Source: Sva-07 sp963828415
GTDB lineage: Bacteria; Actinomycetota; Acidimicrobiia; Acidimicrobiales; Ilumatobacteraceae
DNA: 64,000 nt
NCBI GenBank assembly: GCA_963828415.1
Contig: CAWHEI010000009.1
Span: forward strand, 372,001-436,000
Direction of reading: 5' to 3'
Of the stretch, positions 34,549 to 42,968 are shown piece by piece (the stretch's first letter is position 1; each line of letters opens with the position of its first letter). A program made the translations under genes and the position numbers. The notes beneath the pieces were generated by a model. It made no database searches. It saw only the letters and a program-made list of their open reading frames with translations, and was not told where the DNA came from.

Positions 34549-35133
34549 ATGAGCGCTCGACCTCGTTCTGCCCGCAGGCGCCTCGTCGCGTCGCTCGTTC
34601 TGATGGCGGTGGCCACTGGTGTCGCTGGACCGACCGATGCCGCCCCACCGTGCTGGTTCCCGCCTGTCGTCGCCGCGGTGAGCGATCCCTTCCGAGCACC
34701 TCCCTGTACGTGGTGCGCCGGCAATCGGGGAATCGAGTACCGGGTCACCGCCGACACGGTGGTGCGGGCAGCGGCCAGCGGACGGGTGGTGTTCGCAGGA
34801 ACCGTCGTCGACGTCCGATATGTGGTGGTGCAGCTCTCGAACGGATGGCGCCACACCTATGGCCGACTCGCGGCCGCCACCGTCGAACTCGGCGACGTCG
34901 TGCTCGCGAACGAAGTGGTCGGCACAGCGTCCGCCACGTTGTTCTTCGGCCTGCGCATCGGCGACGACTATGCCGACCCGGCGCCGTACATCGGCGTGGC
35001 CAGGCGTCGCCCCCGCCTGGTCCCCCTCGACGGGACACCAGCGCGACCGGCGCCACCCACGCAGCTGCGGTGTCCGAAGCCGGCCGGGTCTCCCGCCAAG
35101 TACGGTGCGGATCGTGTCGGAACACCATTCTGA
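34549..35133 (+). CDS. Secreted LytM/M23-like protein with degenerate active site
   Basis: 194 residues. Arg-rich start and a hydrophobic stretch ending near A-P-P-C-W give a signal peptide. The M23 fold follows: V-R-A-A-A-S-G-R-V-V-F-A-G, V-V-V-Q-L-S-N-G-W-R-H-T-Y-G-R-L, and L-F-F-G-L-R. In active M23 enzymes the first is preceded by H-x-x-x-D and the last is H-x-H; here the equivalents are N-R-G-I-E and L-F-F. Only the H-T-Y site remains, so it is probably a non-catalytic LytM activator. It sits between whiG and rpsB, where Actinobacteria carry an M23 gene. Confidence 0.78.
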   Translation: MSARPRSARRRLVASLVLMAVATGVAGPTDAAPPCWFPPVVAAVSDPFRAPPCTWCAGNRGIEYRVTADTVVRAAASGRVVFAGTVVDVRYVVVQLSNGWRHTYGRLAAATVELGDVVLANEVVGTASATLFFGLRIGDDYADPAPYIGVARRRPRLVPLDGTPARPAPPTQLRCPKPAGSPAKYGADRVGTPF

Positions 35134-35626
35134 CGGGCTCGGCGCCATCGACCGGGCCGCCGTCGACCGCTTCTTCGAGCAGTACATCGACGGACGTCGC
35201 ACTGGCGCTGCGGTGGTGTTGGCCGACGTCTTCCAGTTCGGCGACTCGGCAGAGATGGCCGATCAACTGCTCGCACTCGTCGTCGACGGACCCAAACGCG
35301 CCACGGCGAGCTGCCGCCTCGTGTACGCGGACGACGGCGGCGACCTCCCCGAGGTCGGAGACCTCAGCGTGGTCTGCGATGGCCGAGGTCAACCGCGCGC
35401 AGTCGTCGAGACCACCGACGTGCGGGTCGGCCCGCTCGTGTCGGTCGACGACCAATTCGCCTGGGACGAGGGCGAAGGCGACCGAACGCGCGACGACTGG
35501 CTGGAGATGCACTCGCGCTACTTCGCCCGAGCTCATCCGGAACACTGGGGCGACTACGGCGACGACCTTCCGGTGGTGTTCGAACGCTTCGAGTTGCGGT
35601 GTCCGGAGCCCGGAACGGGCCGATAA
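35114..35626 (+). CDS. ASCH-domain protein
   Basis: 170 residues from GTG 35114 (GTG 35105 is possible), overlapping the LytM gene by about 20 bp. D-R-F-F-E-Q-Y precedes L-G/A-D-V-F-Q-F-G-D-S. Further landmarks are R-A-T-A-S-C-R-L, P-E-V-G-D-L-S-V-V-C-D, E-T-T-D-V-R-V-G-P and F-A-W-D-E-G-E-G-D-R-T. These follow the ASCH core (PUA-like fold, proposed RNA binding; some members are amidohydrolases). It is cytoplasmic. It lies directly upstream of rpsB. Confidence 0.84.
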   Translation: MSEHHSDGLGAIDRAAVDRFFEQYIDGRRTGAAVVLADVFQFGDSAEMADQLLALVVDGPKRATASCRLVYADDGGDLPEVGDLSVVCDGRGQPRAVVETTDVRVGPLVSVDDQFAWDEGEGDRTRDDWLEMHSRYFARAHPEHWGDYGDDLPVVFERFELRCPEPGTGR

Positions 35627-35755
35627 CGTCGTTCGGGTCGATTCACCTGGATCGGCCGCTGTTCACAGCGACGTCTCACTGTCCCATCGGTCCACTGCGG
35701 TCGCTCTCGTCGAGGGCGCCGACCGGCGGGATGAACCGCAACAAGGAGAATCATC

Positions 35756-36712
35756 ATGGCTGTCATCACCATGCGGCAAATGATCGAAGCCGGAGCTCAC
35801 TTCGGCCACCAGACCCGTCGGTGGAACCCGAAGATGAAGCGTTTCATCTTCGGTGAGCGCAATGGCATCTACATCATCGACCTCGAGCAGACGCTCGGTC
35901 GGGTGGAGACCGCGTACGGCTACGTCCGCGACCTCGTCGCCGGCGGCGGCACGATCCTGTTCGTCGGCACCAAGAAGCAGGCACAGGATCCCATCAAGAG
36001 CTACGCCGACAAGTGCGGCATGCCGTATGTCAACGAGCGTTGGCTCGGTGGCATGCTCACGAACTTCGAGACGATCTCGAAGCGCGTCAACAAGATGCTC
36101 GAGTACGAGCGCATGCAGGCCTCCGGCGAGTTCGACGCCATGATCAAGAAGGAAGCCCTCCTGCTCGACCGCGAGCTCACCAAGCTGCAGCGAAACCTCG
36201 GTGGTCTGCGCGGTATGAAGAAGGCACCCGACGCGATCTTCGTGCTCGACACCAAGAAGGAGCACATCGCGGTCACCGAGGCCAACAAGCTCGGCATCCC
36301 CGTGGTCGCCGTCGTCGACACCAACGTCGACCCCGAAGTCGTCCAGTACCCGATCCCCGGCAACGACGACGCCATCCGCTCGAACAGCCTGTTCGCCCGC
36401 GTGATCGCCGACGCCGTCGAAGAGGGCCGCTTCATCGCCAACAAGCGCAACCCTGCACCGGCGCCCGTCGCTGAGCGCAGCCCCGAGGAAGAGGCCGAGT
36501 TCGCCGCCGCACAGGCCGCCGCCCGCGACGCCGCTGCCCAGGCCCAGGCCGACCGCGACGCCCGCCTGGCGGCCGCCAAGGCTGCCCCCGAGGCCGAGGA
36601 AGCCGCCGCCCCGGTGGCCGAGGAAGCGGCGCCCGCCGCTCCGGCCGTTGCCGAGCCGGCTCCTGAGGTCGCAGCAGACGAAACCACCATCGAAGCAAGC
36701 ACGGAGAGCTGA
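35756..36712 (+). CDS. rpsB: 30S ribosomal protein S2
   Basis: 318 residues. M-R-Q-M-I-E-A-G-A-H-F-G-H-Q-T-R-R-W-N-P-K-M is the S2 start. G-G-T-I-L-F-V-G-T-K-K-Q-A and N-E-R-W-L-G-G-M-L-T-N follow, and P-D-A-I-F-V-L-D-T-K-K-E is next. A C-terminal tail of about 75 residues rich in Ala/Glu/Pro extends beyond the usual 235-250 residues, as in many actinobacterial S2. AAGGAG before ATG is a good binding site. tsf follows after 4 bp. S2 usually autoregulates the rpsB-tsf leader, which here would be 35627-35755. Confidence 0.97.
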   Translation: MAVITMRQMIEAGAHFGHQTRRWNPKMKRFIFGERNGIYIIDLEQTLGRVETAYGYVRDLVAGGGTILFVGTKKQAQDPIKSYADKCGMPYVNERWLGGMLTNFETISKRVNKMLEYERMQASGEFDAMIKKEALLLDRELTKLQRNLGGLRGMKKAPDAIFVLDTKKEHIAVTEANKLGIPVVAVVDTNVDPEVVQYPIPGNDDAIRSNSLFARVIADAVEEGRFIANKRNPAPAPVAERSPEEEAEFAAAQAAARDAAAQAQADRDARLAAAKAAPEAEEAAAPVAEEAAPAAPAVAEPAPEVAADETTIEASTES

Positions 36713-36716
36713 AGCC

Positions 36717-37505
36717 ATGTCATTCACCGCACAAGACGTCAAGGCCCTGCGCGAGTCGTCGGGCGCCGGGATGATGGACTGCAAGAAGGCGCTCGAGGAG
36801 AACGGCGGCGACATCGAAGCCGCCAAGACCTGGCTGCGCGAGAAGGGTCTTGCGGCGAGCGCCAAGCGCGAGGATCGTGAGGCGTCGCAGGGCGTCGTCA
36901 GTCTCCTCATCGACGGCAACGTCGGCGCGATCGTCGAACTCAAGAGCGAGACCGACTTCGTCGCCGGCTCCGACCAGTTCAAGGCCGAGGCCGATGCTCT
37001 GGCCGCGCTCGTCGTCGCCAAGGGCGTCGATGCTGTCAGTGAGCGCGCAACCGAGCTCGAAGAGCTGAAGGTCACATTGAAGGAGAACATCGGTCTCGGC
37101 GAGGTCAAGCGCATCGAGGCCGCAGCCGGCAACGTGATCGGCAGCTACCAGCACATCCAGGGTGGACGTGGCGTCAACGGCGTCCTCGTCGAGGTCGCCG
37201 GCGGCACGCCGGAGCTCGCCCACGACGTGGCGGTCCACATCGCCTTCGCTCGTCCCGCGTACCTGAGCCGTGACGACATCCCCGAAGATGTCGTCGCTGC
37301 CGAGCGCGCCACGCTCGAGACGATCAGCCGCAACGAGGGCAAGCCCGAAGCGGCGCTGCCGAAGATCGTCGAAGGACGCATCAACGGCTTCTTCAAGGAC
37401 GTGGCGCTGCTCGATCAGCCCTACGCGAAGGACGACAAGCAGTCGGTGAGCCAGTTCATCGGCGGCGCCACCATCGTCAGCTTCGCCCAAGTCGAGATCG
37501 GCTGA
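36717..37505 (+). CDS. tsf: Elongation factor Ts
   Basis: 262 residues. F-T-A-Q-D-V-K-A-L-R-E-S-S-G-A-G-M-M-D-C-K-K-A-L is the conserved N-terminal UBA-like helix, containing the T-G-A-G-M-M-D-C-K-type segment (here S-G-A-G-M). K-S-E-T-D-F-V-A is the core nucleotide-exchange motif. G-S-Y-x-H marks the second half. EF-Ts recycles EF-Tu. It follows rpsB by 4 bp. A 45-bp perfect palindrome 6 bp past the stop is a likely terminator. Confidence 0.97.
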   Translation: MSFTAQDVKALRESSGAGMMDCKKALEENGGDIEAAKTWLREKGLAASAKREDREASQGVVSLLIDGNVGAIVELKSETDFVAGSDQFKAEADALAALVVAKGVDAVSERATELEELKVTLKENIGLGEVKRIEAAAGNVIGSYQHIQGGRGVNGVLVEVAGGTPELAHDVAVHIAFARPAYLSRDDIPEDVVAAERATLETISRNEGKPEAALPKIVEGRINGFFKDVALLDQPYAKDDKQSVSQFIGGATIVSFAQVEIG

Positions 37506-37511
37506 TCCCGT

Positions 37512-37556
37512 TCTCGTGAACAACTTCACCTCTGAGAGGTGAAGTTGTTCACGAGA
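37512..37556. terminator. Perfect 45-bp palindrome (22+1+22) after tsf
   Basis: Arms of 22 nt (37512-37533 and 37535-37556) with core CACCTCT-G-AGAGGTG and AACTTCACC. It begins 6 bp after the tsf stop. It is the longest perfect palindrome in the window. No T-run. Confidence 0.65.
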
Positions 37557-37604
37557 TGCCGACGTTGGGTGGCTCAGCGTCACCTCTAGTACGGTCGTGG
37601 CTCG

Positions 37605-38363
37605 ATGAGCGACGAGCCGATCCATCCCCGAGGAGGGCCTCGGCCCAGCTGGAAACGGATCGTCTTCAAACCGTCCGGCGAGGCGTTGGCGGGCGCGTCC
37701 GGCAAGGGACTCGACGGTGCCACGCTGGAAGCGACCGCTCGCGACATCGTCGATCTGCGTCAGAACCTCGGTGTCGACGTCGCCGTCGTGGTCGGAGGTG
37801 GCAACTTCTGGCGCGGCCGCACCGGTTCGCTCAGTGGCATGGATGCCACGCAGTCCGACCACATCGGCATGCTCGGCACCGTCATGAACGCGTTGGCGTT
37901 GCAGGACTCCCTCGAACGACTCGGCCAGGACACCCGGGTGCAATCGGCAATCGAGATGCCGCGCATCGCCGAGGCCTACATCCGCCGCCGGGCGGTGCGC
38001 CACCTCGAGAAGGGGCGCGTCGTCATCTTCGCCGCCGGCACTGGCAACCCGTTCTTCACGACGGACACTGCTGCAGCGCTGCGAGCGGCCGAGATCGAGG
38101 CCGACGTGGTGATCAAGGGCACCCATTCGGGCGTCGACGGGGTGTACTCGGCCGACCCTCGCCACGATGCAACGGCGACGAAATACGACGAGGTCGGCTA
38201 CCTCGAGGTGATGACCAAGAACCTCAAGGTGATGGACGCCACGGCGATTGCGTTCTGTCGAGACAATGGCATTCCGATCGTGGTGTTCGACATGTCGAAG
38301 CCGGGTTCGTTGCGCAGCATCGTGCAGGGTGGCCACGAGGGAACCCTCGTTCACGAGGTCTGA
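37605..38363 (+). CDS. pyrH: UMP kinase
   Basis: 252 residues. K-R-I-V-F-K-P-S-G-E-A-L-A-G is the amino-acid-kinase start. V-V-G-G-G-N-F-W-R-G binds phosphate, D-H-I-G-M-L-G-T-V-M-N the UMP region, and A-A-G-T-G-N-P-F-F-T-T-D-T-A the ATP region. It makes UDP for nucleotide and cell-wall synthesis. A 15-residue polar extension precedes the core. It has a TACGGT hexamer 9 nt before ATG. It starts a new unit after the palindrome; frr follows. Confidence 0.97.
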   Translation: MSDEPIHPRGGPRPSWKRIVFKPSGEALAGASGKGLDGATLEATARDIVDLRQNLGVDVAVVVGGGNFWRGRTGSLSGMDATQSDHIGMLGTVMNALALQDSLERLGQDTRVQSAIEMPRIAEAYIRRRAVRHLEKGRVVIFAAGTGNPFFTTDTAAALRAAEIEADVVIKGTHSGVDGVYSADPRHDATATKYDEVGYLEVMTKNLKVMDATAIAFCRDNGIPIVVFDMSKPGSLRSIVQGGHEGTLVHEV

Positions 38364-38400
38364 CCAGTGCCGATGGTCTGGTCGACGGGGTTGCTCTGGG

Positions 38401-38406
38401 TACGCT
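38401..38406 (+). promoter_or_regulatory. -10 TACGCT of frr
   Basis: TACGCT, 7 nt, then GTG at 38414, about 40 bp past pyrH. Confidence 0.4.
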
Positions 38407-38413
38407 GGCTGCC

Positions 38414-38971
38414 GTGATCGACGATGCCATGCTCGAAGCAATGGAGAAGATGGACAAAGCGGTGGAGCACACCCAGTCGCAGTTCTCCACCGTGCGCACC
38501 GGACGGGCGACGCCATCGCTCGTCGAGCGCATCACCGTCGAGTACTACGGCGCTCAGGTGCCGCTCCAGCAGCTCGCCTCGATCTCGGTGCCCGAGGCGC
38601 GTCAGCTGCTGATCAAGCCGCACGATCGCGGCACGCTCGAATCGATCGAGAAGGCGATCCGTGACAGCGATCTCGGCGTGTCGCCCAACAACGACGGCAT
38701 CTCGATCCGCATCTCGCTGCCGCAGCTCACCGAGGAGCGCCGACGCGAGTACGTCAAGGTCGTCAAGCACATGGCCGAGGACGGCCGCATCGCCGTTCGC
38801 GGCGCCCGTCGTGACGCCCGCAAAGCCATGGAGGCCGCCGAGAAGGATGGCGAGGTCTCCGCCGACGAGCTCGAACGGGCCGAGAAGGAACTCGAGAAGG
38901 TCACCCACGAACATGTCGAACACATCGACGCTGCGTTGGGCCGCAAGGAACAGGAACTGCTCGAAGTATGA
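38414..38971 (+). CDS. frr: Ribosome recycling factor
   Basis: 185 residues, the family's standard length. M-D-K-A-V-E-H-T-Q-S-Q-F-S-T-V-R-T-G-R-A is the long helix start. I-T-V-E-Y-Y-G-A-Q-V-P-L-Q-Q-L-A and L-G-V-S-P-N-N-D-G are the domain-II marks. R-R-E-Y-V-K-V-V-K opens the C-terminal helices. It splits post-termination ribosomes with EF-G. TACGCT 7 nt before the GTG suggests a leaderless transcript besides readthrough from pyrH. Confidence 0.97.
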   Translation: MIDDAMLEAMEKMDKAVEHTQSQFSTVRTGRATPSLVERITVEYYGAQVPLQQLASISVPEARQLLIKPHDRGTLESIEKAIRDSDLGVSPNNDGISIRISLPQLTEERRREYVKVVKHMAEDGRIAVRGARRDARKAMEAAEKDGEVSADELERAEKELEKVTHEHVEHIDAALGRKEQELLEV

Positions 38972-39019
38972 GCAGCCCTGAATCTGCTCGAGCCGAATCT
39001 CTGGGGGAAGGACACTGTC

Positions 39020-40447
39020 ATGAGTGAGTGGAACGACGACGACAAGACCACGCGGCGCAAGCCGGGGCCGTTCGAGAGCGAGATGGACTCGTTCGATGAC
39101 GACGAGTTCGGTGGACCGTTGTTCGGAGCGACCACCGAGCAGCCGGCGATCGGATTCGACGATGAAGTCGCTCCCGAACCGCTGAGCTTCGGATCGGACG
39201 ACTCGGGTGCGATGCCGCACTGGACCGATCCGCCGACTGGCGAGGTGCCGCGTATCGAGGCGGCCGAGGCCACACCCGATCCGACCGACGACGTCGACGT
39301 GTGGTCGTCGTTCGCCGGTGCGGCGACCGCGGCCGACGATGCCGCAGCCGAGGCGCCGAAGGACCCCACCGGCGAGCTGTCGTGGCACGACGATCCGACC
39401 GTCGACGACGCGCCCGTCGCATCGTCCGTCCGAGCCTCTGGGGCCGTGCCCGTCACCGAATCGGCGGAACCGCCTCGTCGCGAGCCGGCCCGGATCACGA
39501 TCGGCACCGACCCATCGGGGATGCCTCGCCGCCCCGACCCCAAGCGTCGCGGCGCCGCCCCGCAGCGTCCGCCGAGTGCGGGTGCGAACCCGCCGAGCGC
39601 CGATGGGCGCAATCTGCCCGTCGCCGTTGCCTCCGGGCTCGCGCTCGCCGCAGTGTTCCTGGCGCTCGCCATGTGGCGACCGGCTGGCGCGTTGGTGTTC
39701 GTCACTGTCGCGCTCGGCCTCGCTGCGGTCGAGTACTTCGCGCGGGTCACCGACAAGGGCTACCGCCCGGTGATCGCTGTCGGGGTGTTGGCATGCGTCG
39801 CCGCCCCCCTCGCCGTCTACTGGGTGGGCGAGGCCGCGATCCCGATGGTGCTGGCGTTCGGCTTCTTCGCGGCGGCGATCAGCTTCATCGCTGCCGACTC
39901 GGTCGAAGCGGGCCCGATGCCGAACATGGCCATCACGATGCTCGGCGTCGTCTGGATCGGTGTGCTCGGCTCCTATGCGGCGCTGATCCTCGCGTACTCG
40001 AACCTCTTCGGCGGTACGCCCTGGGGCACCGACACCCTGGTGCTGATTGCGATCGGTGTCGTGGCCAACGACGTGGGCGCCTACTTCGTCGGTTCGGCCT
40101 TCGGACGCACGCCGCTGCGGCCGTGGATCAGCCCGAACAAGTCGCTCGAAGGGCTGCTCGGCGGCACGATCCTCACACTTGTCGTGATGCTGCTCATCGG
40201 GATGCAGGACCTGAGCACCACCTGGTCGAGCACGAGTCATCTGCTGATGCTCGGCATCGTGATCTCGGCGATGGCACCGCTCGGCGATCTCGCCGAGAGC
40301 ATGTTCAAGCGCAACCTCGACGTCAAGGACTTCGGTGCGATCATCCGTGGTCATGGCGGGGTACTCGACCGTTTCGACGGCTTCCTGTTCGTGCTGCCGG
40401 CGGTCTACTACCTGATGCTGGTGGTCGAGCCGTGGACGGCGCTCTGA
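39020..40447 (+). CDS. cdsA: Phosphatidate cytidylyltransferase with long acidic N-terminus
   Basis: 475 residues. The first about 195 are a hydrophilic, Asp/Glu/Pro-rich, presumably disordered region. About eight hydrophobic helices follow. V-A-N-D-V-G-A-Y-F-V-G and S-P-N-K-S-L-E-G-L-L-G-G are the CdsA catalytic-region marks. The C-terminal S-x-x-K-R-x-x-x-x-K-D-F-G-x-x-x-x-G-H-G-G-x-x-D-R-x-D signature is present (M-F-K-R-N-L-D-V-K-D-F-G...G-H-G-G-V-L-D-R-F-D). It makes CDP-diacylglycerol in the membrane. GGGGGAAGGA stands before ATG. dxr follows by 7 bp. The extension is long compared with typical family members of about 280-300 residues. Confidence 0.95.
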   Translation: MSEWNDDDKTTRRKPGPFESEMDSFDDDEFGGPLFGATTEQPAIGFDDEVAPEPLSFGSDDSGAMPHWTDPPTGEVPRIEAAEATPDPTDDVDVWSSFAGAATAADDAAAEAPKDPTGELSWHDDPTVDDAPVASSVRASGAVPVTESAEPPRREPARITIGTDPSGMPRRPDPKRRGAAPQRPPSAGANPPSADGRNLPVAVASGLALAAVFLALAMWRPAGALVFVTVALGLAAVEYFARVTDKGYRPVIAVGVLACVAAPLAVYWVGEAAIPMVLAFGFFAAAISFIAADSVEAGPMPNMAITMLGVVWIGVLGSYAALILAYSNLFGGTPWGTDTLVLIAIGVVANDVGAYFVGSAFGRTPLRPWISPNKSLEGLLGGTILTLVVMLLIGMQDLSTTWSSTSHLLMLGIVISAMAPLGDLAESMFKRNLDVKDFGAIIRGHGGVLDRFDGFLFVLPAVYYLMLVVEPWTAL

Positions 40448-40454
40448 GTTCCTG

Positions 40455-41621
40455 ATGGCGTCGCCGACCCGCGTGGCGATCGCCGGGTCGACCGGTTCGA
40501 TCGGCACGCAGACGCTCGAGGTCATCGCTGCCGAGAACGCTCGCGTGCCGGGCTCGTACGAGGTCGCCGCGCTCGCGGTCGGGACGTCGGCGCGCGACGT
40601 GATCGAGCAGGCGCGACGCTGGACGCCGGCGCTGGTGGCCGTTGCCGACGAGTCGGCACGACGTGAGGTGGCCGCCGCACTCCCGAACGTCGAGGTGGTC
40701 GCCGATCTCGCCGAGGTCGTGGGCCCGGCCGAGGTTGTCGTCAACGGCGTGGTCGGATTCGCCGGGCTCAGCGTCACGATCGAGACGTTGCGTGCCGGCA
40801 AGCGGTTGGCGCTCGCGAACAAGGAGAGCCTGATCGCCGCTGGTCCCGTGGTACAGCCCTTGCGGGCGGTGCCCGGCGCGGAACTCGTTCCGGTCGACAG
40901 CGAGCACTGTGCGCTGCACCAGTGCCTGCGTTCGTCAGTGGCCACCGAACGTGAGGTGGCGCGACTGCTGCTCACGGCGAGTGGCGGCCCGTTCCGGGGG
41001 CGCAGCGCCGAGGAACTGGCCGAGGTCACCGTCGAGGCAGCGTTGGCACATCCGACGTGGAGCATGGGCCCGAAGATCACTGTCGACTCCAGCACGTTGA
41101 TGAACAAGGGACTCGAAGTGATCGAGGCCCACGAGCTGTACGGCACGCCCTACGACCACATCGACGTCGTCGTGCATCCGCAGTCGGTGGTGCATTCGAT
41201 GGTGGAGTTCACCGACGGCTCGACGATTGCCCAGCTCAGCCTGCCCGACATGCGCCTGCCGATCGGGTATGCGCTCGGCTACCCGGACCGCATCGGCAGC
41301 CCGTTCGGGCGCATCGACTGGACCGGGTTGACTCGTCTCGACTTCGAGGTCCCCGACCGTGCCACGTTTCGGTGCCTCGACCTCGCGTACGACGCCGGGC
41401 GGCGCGGCGGCACGGCGCCGGCGTGGCTCAGTGCCGCCAACGAGGTCGCGGTTGACGCATTCTTGGCAGGGAACTTGCGATGGAATGAGATCCCTGACGT
41501 CTGTGTTGGGGTACTTGCGATGCATGATGGTGCAACCCCCCATACGGTCGACGACGTGATCGATGCCGATGCCGAGGCTCGGCGGATCGCCTGCGACCTG
41601 CTCTCGAAACGACCGACATGA
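40455..41621 (+). CDS. dxr: 1-deoxy-D-xylulose 5-phosphate reductoisomerase
   Basis: 388 residues. I-A-G-S-T-G-S-I-G-T-Q-T is the NADPH-binding start. N-K-E-S-L-I-A-A-G and V-D-S-E-H-C-A-L-H-Q-C-L hold metal/substrate ligands, and S-G-G-P-F-R is the flexible loop region. H-P-T-W-S-M-G-P-K-I-T-V-D-S-S-T-L-M-N-K-G is the most conserved block. Second step of the MEP pathway. Its last codons overlap the rseP start (ATGA). ispG, also a MEP enzyme, is two genes on. Confidence 0.97.
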   Translation: MASPTRVAIAGSTGSIGTQTLEVIAAENARVPGSYEVAALAVGTSARDVIEQARRWTPALVAVADESARREVAAALPNVEVVADLAEVVGPAEVVVNGVVGFAGLSVTIETLRAGKRLALANKESLIAAGPVVQPLRAVPGAELVPVDSEHCALHQCLRSSVATEREVARLLLTASGGPFRGRSAEELAEVTVEAALAHPTWSMGPKITVDSSTLMNKGLEVIEAHELYGTPYDHIDVVVHPQSVVHSMVEFTDGSTIAQLSLPDMRLPIGYALGYPDRIGSPFGRIDWTGLTRLDFEVPDRATFRCLDLAYDAGRRGGTAPAWLSAANEVAVDAFLAGNLRWNEIPDVCVGVLAMHDGATPHTVDDVIDADAEARRIACDLLSKRPT

Positions 41622-42958
41622 CCGATCAACTCACTCCTCACGATCAGCAGACCGAGCAGACGTTCGCGCCACCGAGCCGTGGCGATCGAGTCAAGAGCGA
41701 GATCATGGCGGGCGGATCGGTGACCGAGCTGACCGACGACGAGCTCGCGAATGGTTGGACCGGCTGGTTGGCGATGGCCGGGCTGGCGGCGCTGTTCGTG
41801 TGGCTGGCGTTCGTCAACATCTGGATCTTCGTGTTCGTGGTCGGCGTCGTCATCTCGATCTTCCTCCACGAACTCGGTCACTTCGCCACCGCCAAGTGGA
41901 CGGGGATGAAGGCCACGCAGTTCTTCTTGTTCTTCGGGCCGCGACTGTGGAGCTTCCGTCGCGGTGAGACCGAGTACGGCGTGCGAGCGATTCCGCTCGG
42001 GGCGTTCGTGCGGATCGTCGGTATGAACCGGATGGACGAGGTCGATCCGGCCGACGAAGCTCGCTCGTATCGCCAGGCCACCTTCCCGCGGCGCCTGCTG
42101 GTGATCTCCGCCGGCTCGATCATGCACATCCTCATCGCGATCGTGCTGCTGTTCGGCGTGTATTCGACCCAGGGAGAGATCAGCGCCACTCAGGACGAAC
42201 CGCGGGTGTTCGTCGGTTCGGCGGCGCAGGAGCTGCCCGCATGGGGTGCCGGTATCCGCGATGGCGACGAGATCCTGTCGGTGGGTGGTCTCGTCGTGAC
42301 CAGCTCGGTCGAACTGGGTGAAGCGGTTCGCTCCTTCGAGCCGAGCGACGTGGTCGACATCGTCGTGATCCGCGACGGTGAAACTCTCACCATCCCCGTC
42401 GGGCTCGGTGCCAACACCACCGCTCCTGAGGACGATCCGTTGTTCGGGTCGGCGCAGCTCGGTGTCAGTTCTTACAGCCCGCCGTTCTACGAGCAGCACG
42501 GCATCGTCGGAGCGGCGGTGAACTCGGTCACCGACATCTTCCCGGTCACGTGGCAGTCGACGCAGGGAATCGTCAAGGTGCTCAACCCGGTGAACCTCGT
42601 CGAACAGCTCACCGACACCGACAACGCCGACCCGGAAGCCCGCCCGACCACGCTCTACGGCATCGCCACGGTGTCCGATGATGTCGGCGAATCTGGCGGC
42701 CTGGCGGGCGTGTTGTACCTGCTGGCAATCCTCAACATCTTTGTCGGCGTGTTCAACATGATGCCGCTGCTGCCGCTCGACGGCGGCCACGCTGCCATCG
42801 CCGTCTACGAGCGGATCCAGGAGAAGCGTCTTCACATGAAGGGTCGCTACTTCGCCGACGTCGAGCGGCTGATGCCGTTCGCTATGGGCGTGATCGCCGT
42901 GTTGGCCATGTTGATGTTCAGCGGCCTGTACCTCGACATCACACAACCGATCGGATAA
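41618..42958 (+). CDS. rseP: M50 site-2 protease RseP/Rip1-like
   Basis: 446 residues. H-E-L-G-H (His near 84) is the zinc motif, about 60 residues deeper than usual. It is preceded by a charged cytoplasmic leader and an extra hydrophobic helix (about 48-67). G-A-F-V-R-I-V-G-M is the conserved strand after it. A PDZ domain (about 200-270, G-A-G-I-R-D-G-D-E-I-L-S-V) follows. N-M-M-P-L-L-P-L-D-G-G-H is the second zinc motif. It cleaves transmembrane anti-sigma factors in the family. Overlaps dxr. Confidence 0.93.
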   Translation: MTDQLTPHDQQTEQTFAPPSRGDRVKSEIMAGGSVTELTDDELANGWTGWLAMAGLAALFVWLAFVNIWIFVFVVGVVISIFLHELGHFATAKWTGMKATQFFLFFGPRLWSFRRGETEYGVRAIPLGAFVRIVGMNRMDEVDPADEARSYRQATFPRRLLVISAGSIMHILIAIVLLFGVYSTQGEISATQDEPRVFVGSAAQELPAWGAGIRDGDEILSVGGLVVTSSVELGEAVRSFEPSDVVDIVVIRDGETLTIPVGLGANTTAPEDDPLFGSAQLGVSSYSPPFYEQHGIVGAAVNSVTDIFPVTWQSTQGIVKVLNPVNLVEQLTDTDNADPEARPTTLYGIATVSDDVGESGGLAGVLYLLAILNIFVGVFNMMPLLPLDGGHAAIAVYERIQEKRLHMKGRYFADVERLMPFAMGVIAVLAMLMFSGLYLDITQPIG

Positions 42959-42968
42959 CGCGGTCCAC

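Noticed and set aside
38351..41146. Long minus-strand frame opposite frr, cdsA and dxr
   Set aside because: Shadow of highly conserved plus-strand genes; no motif, signal or binding site.
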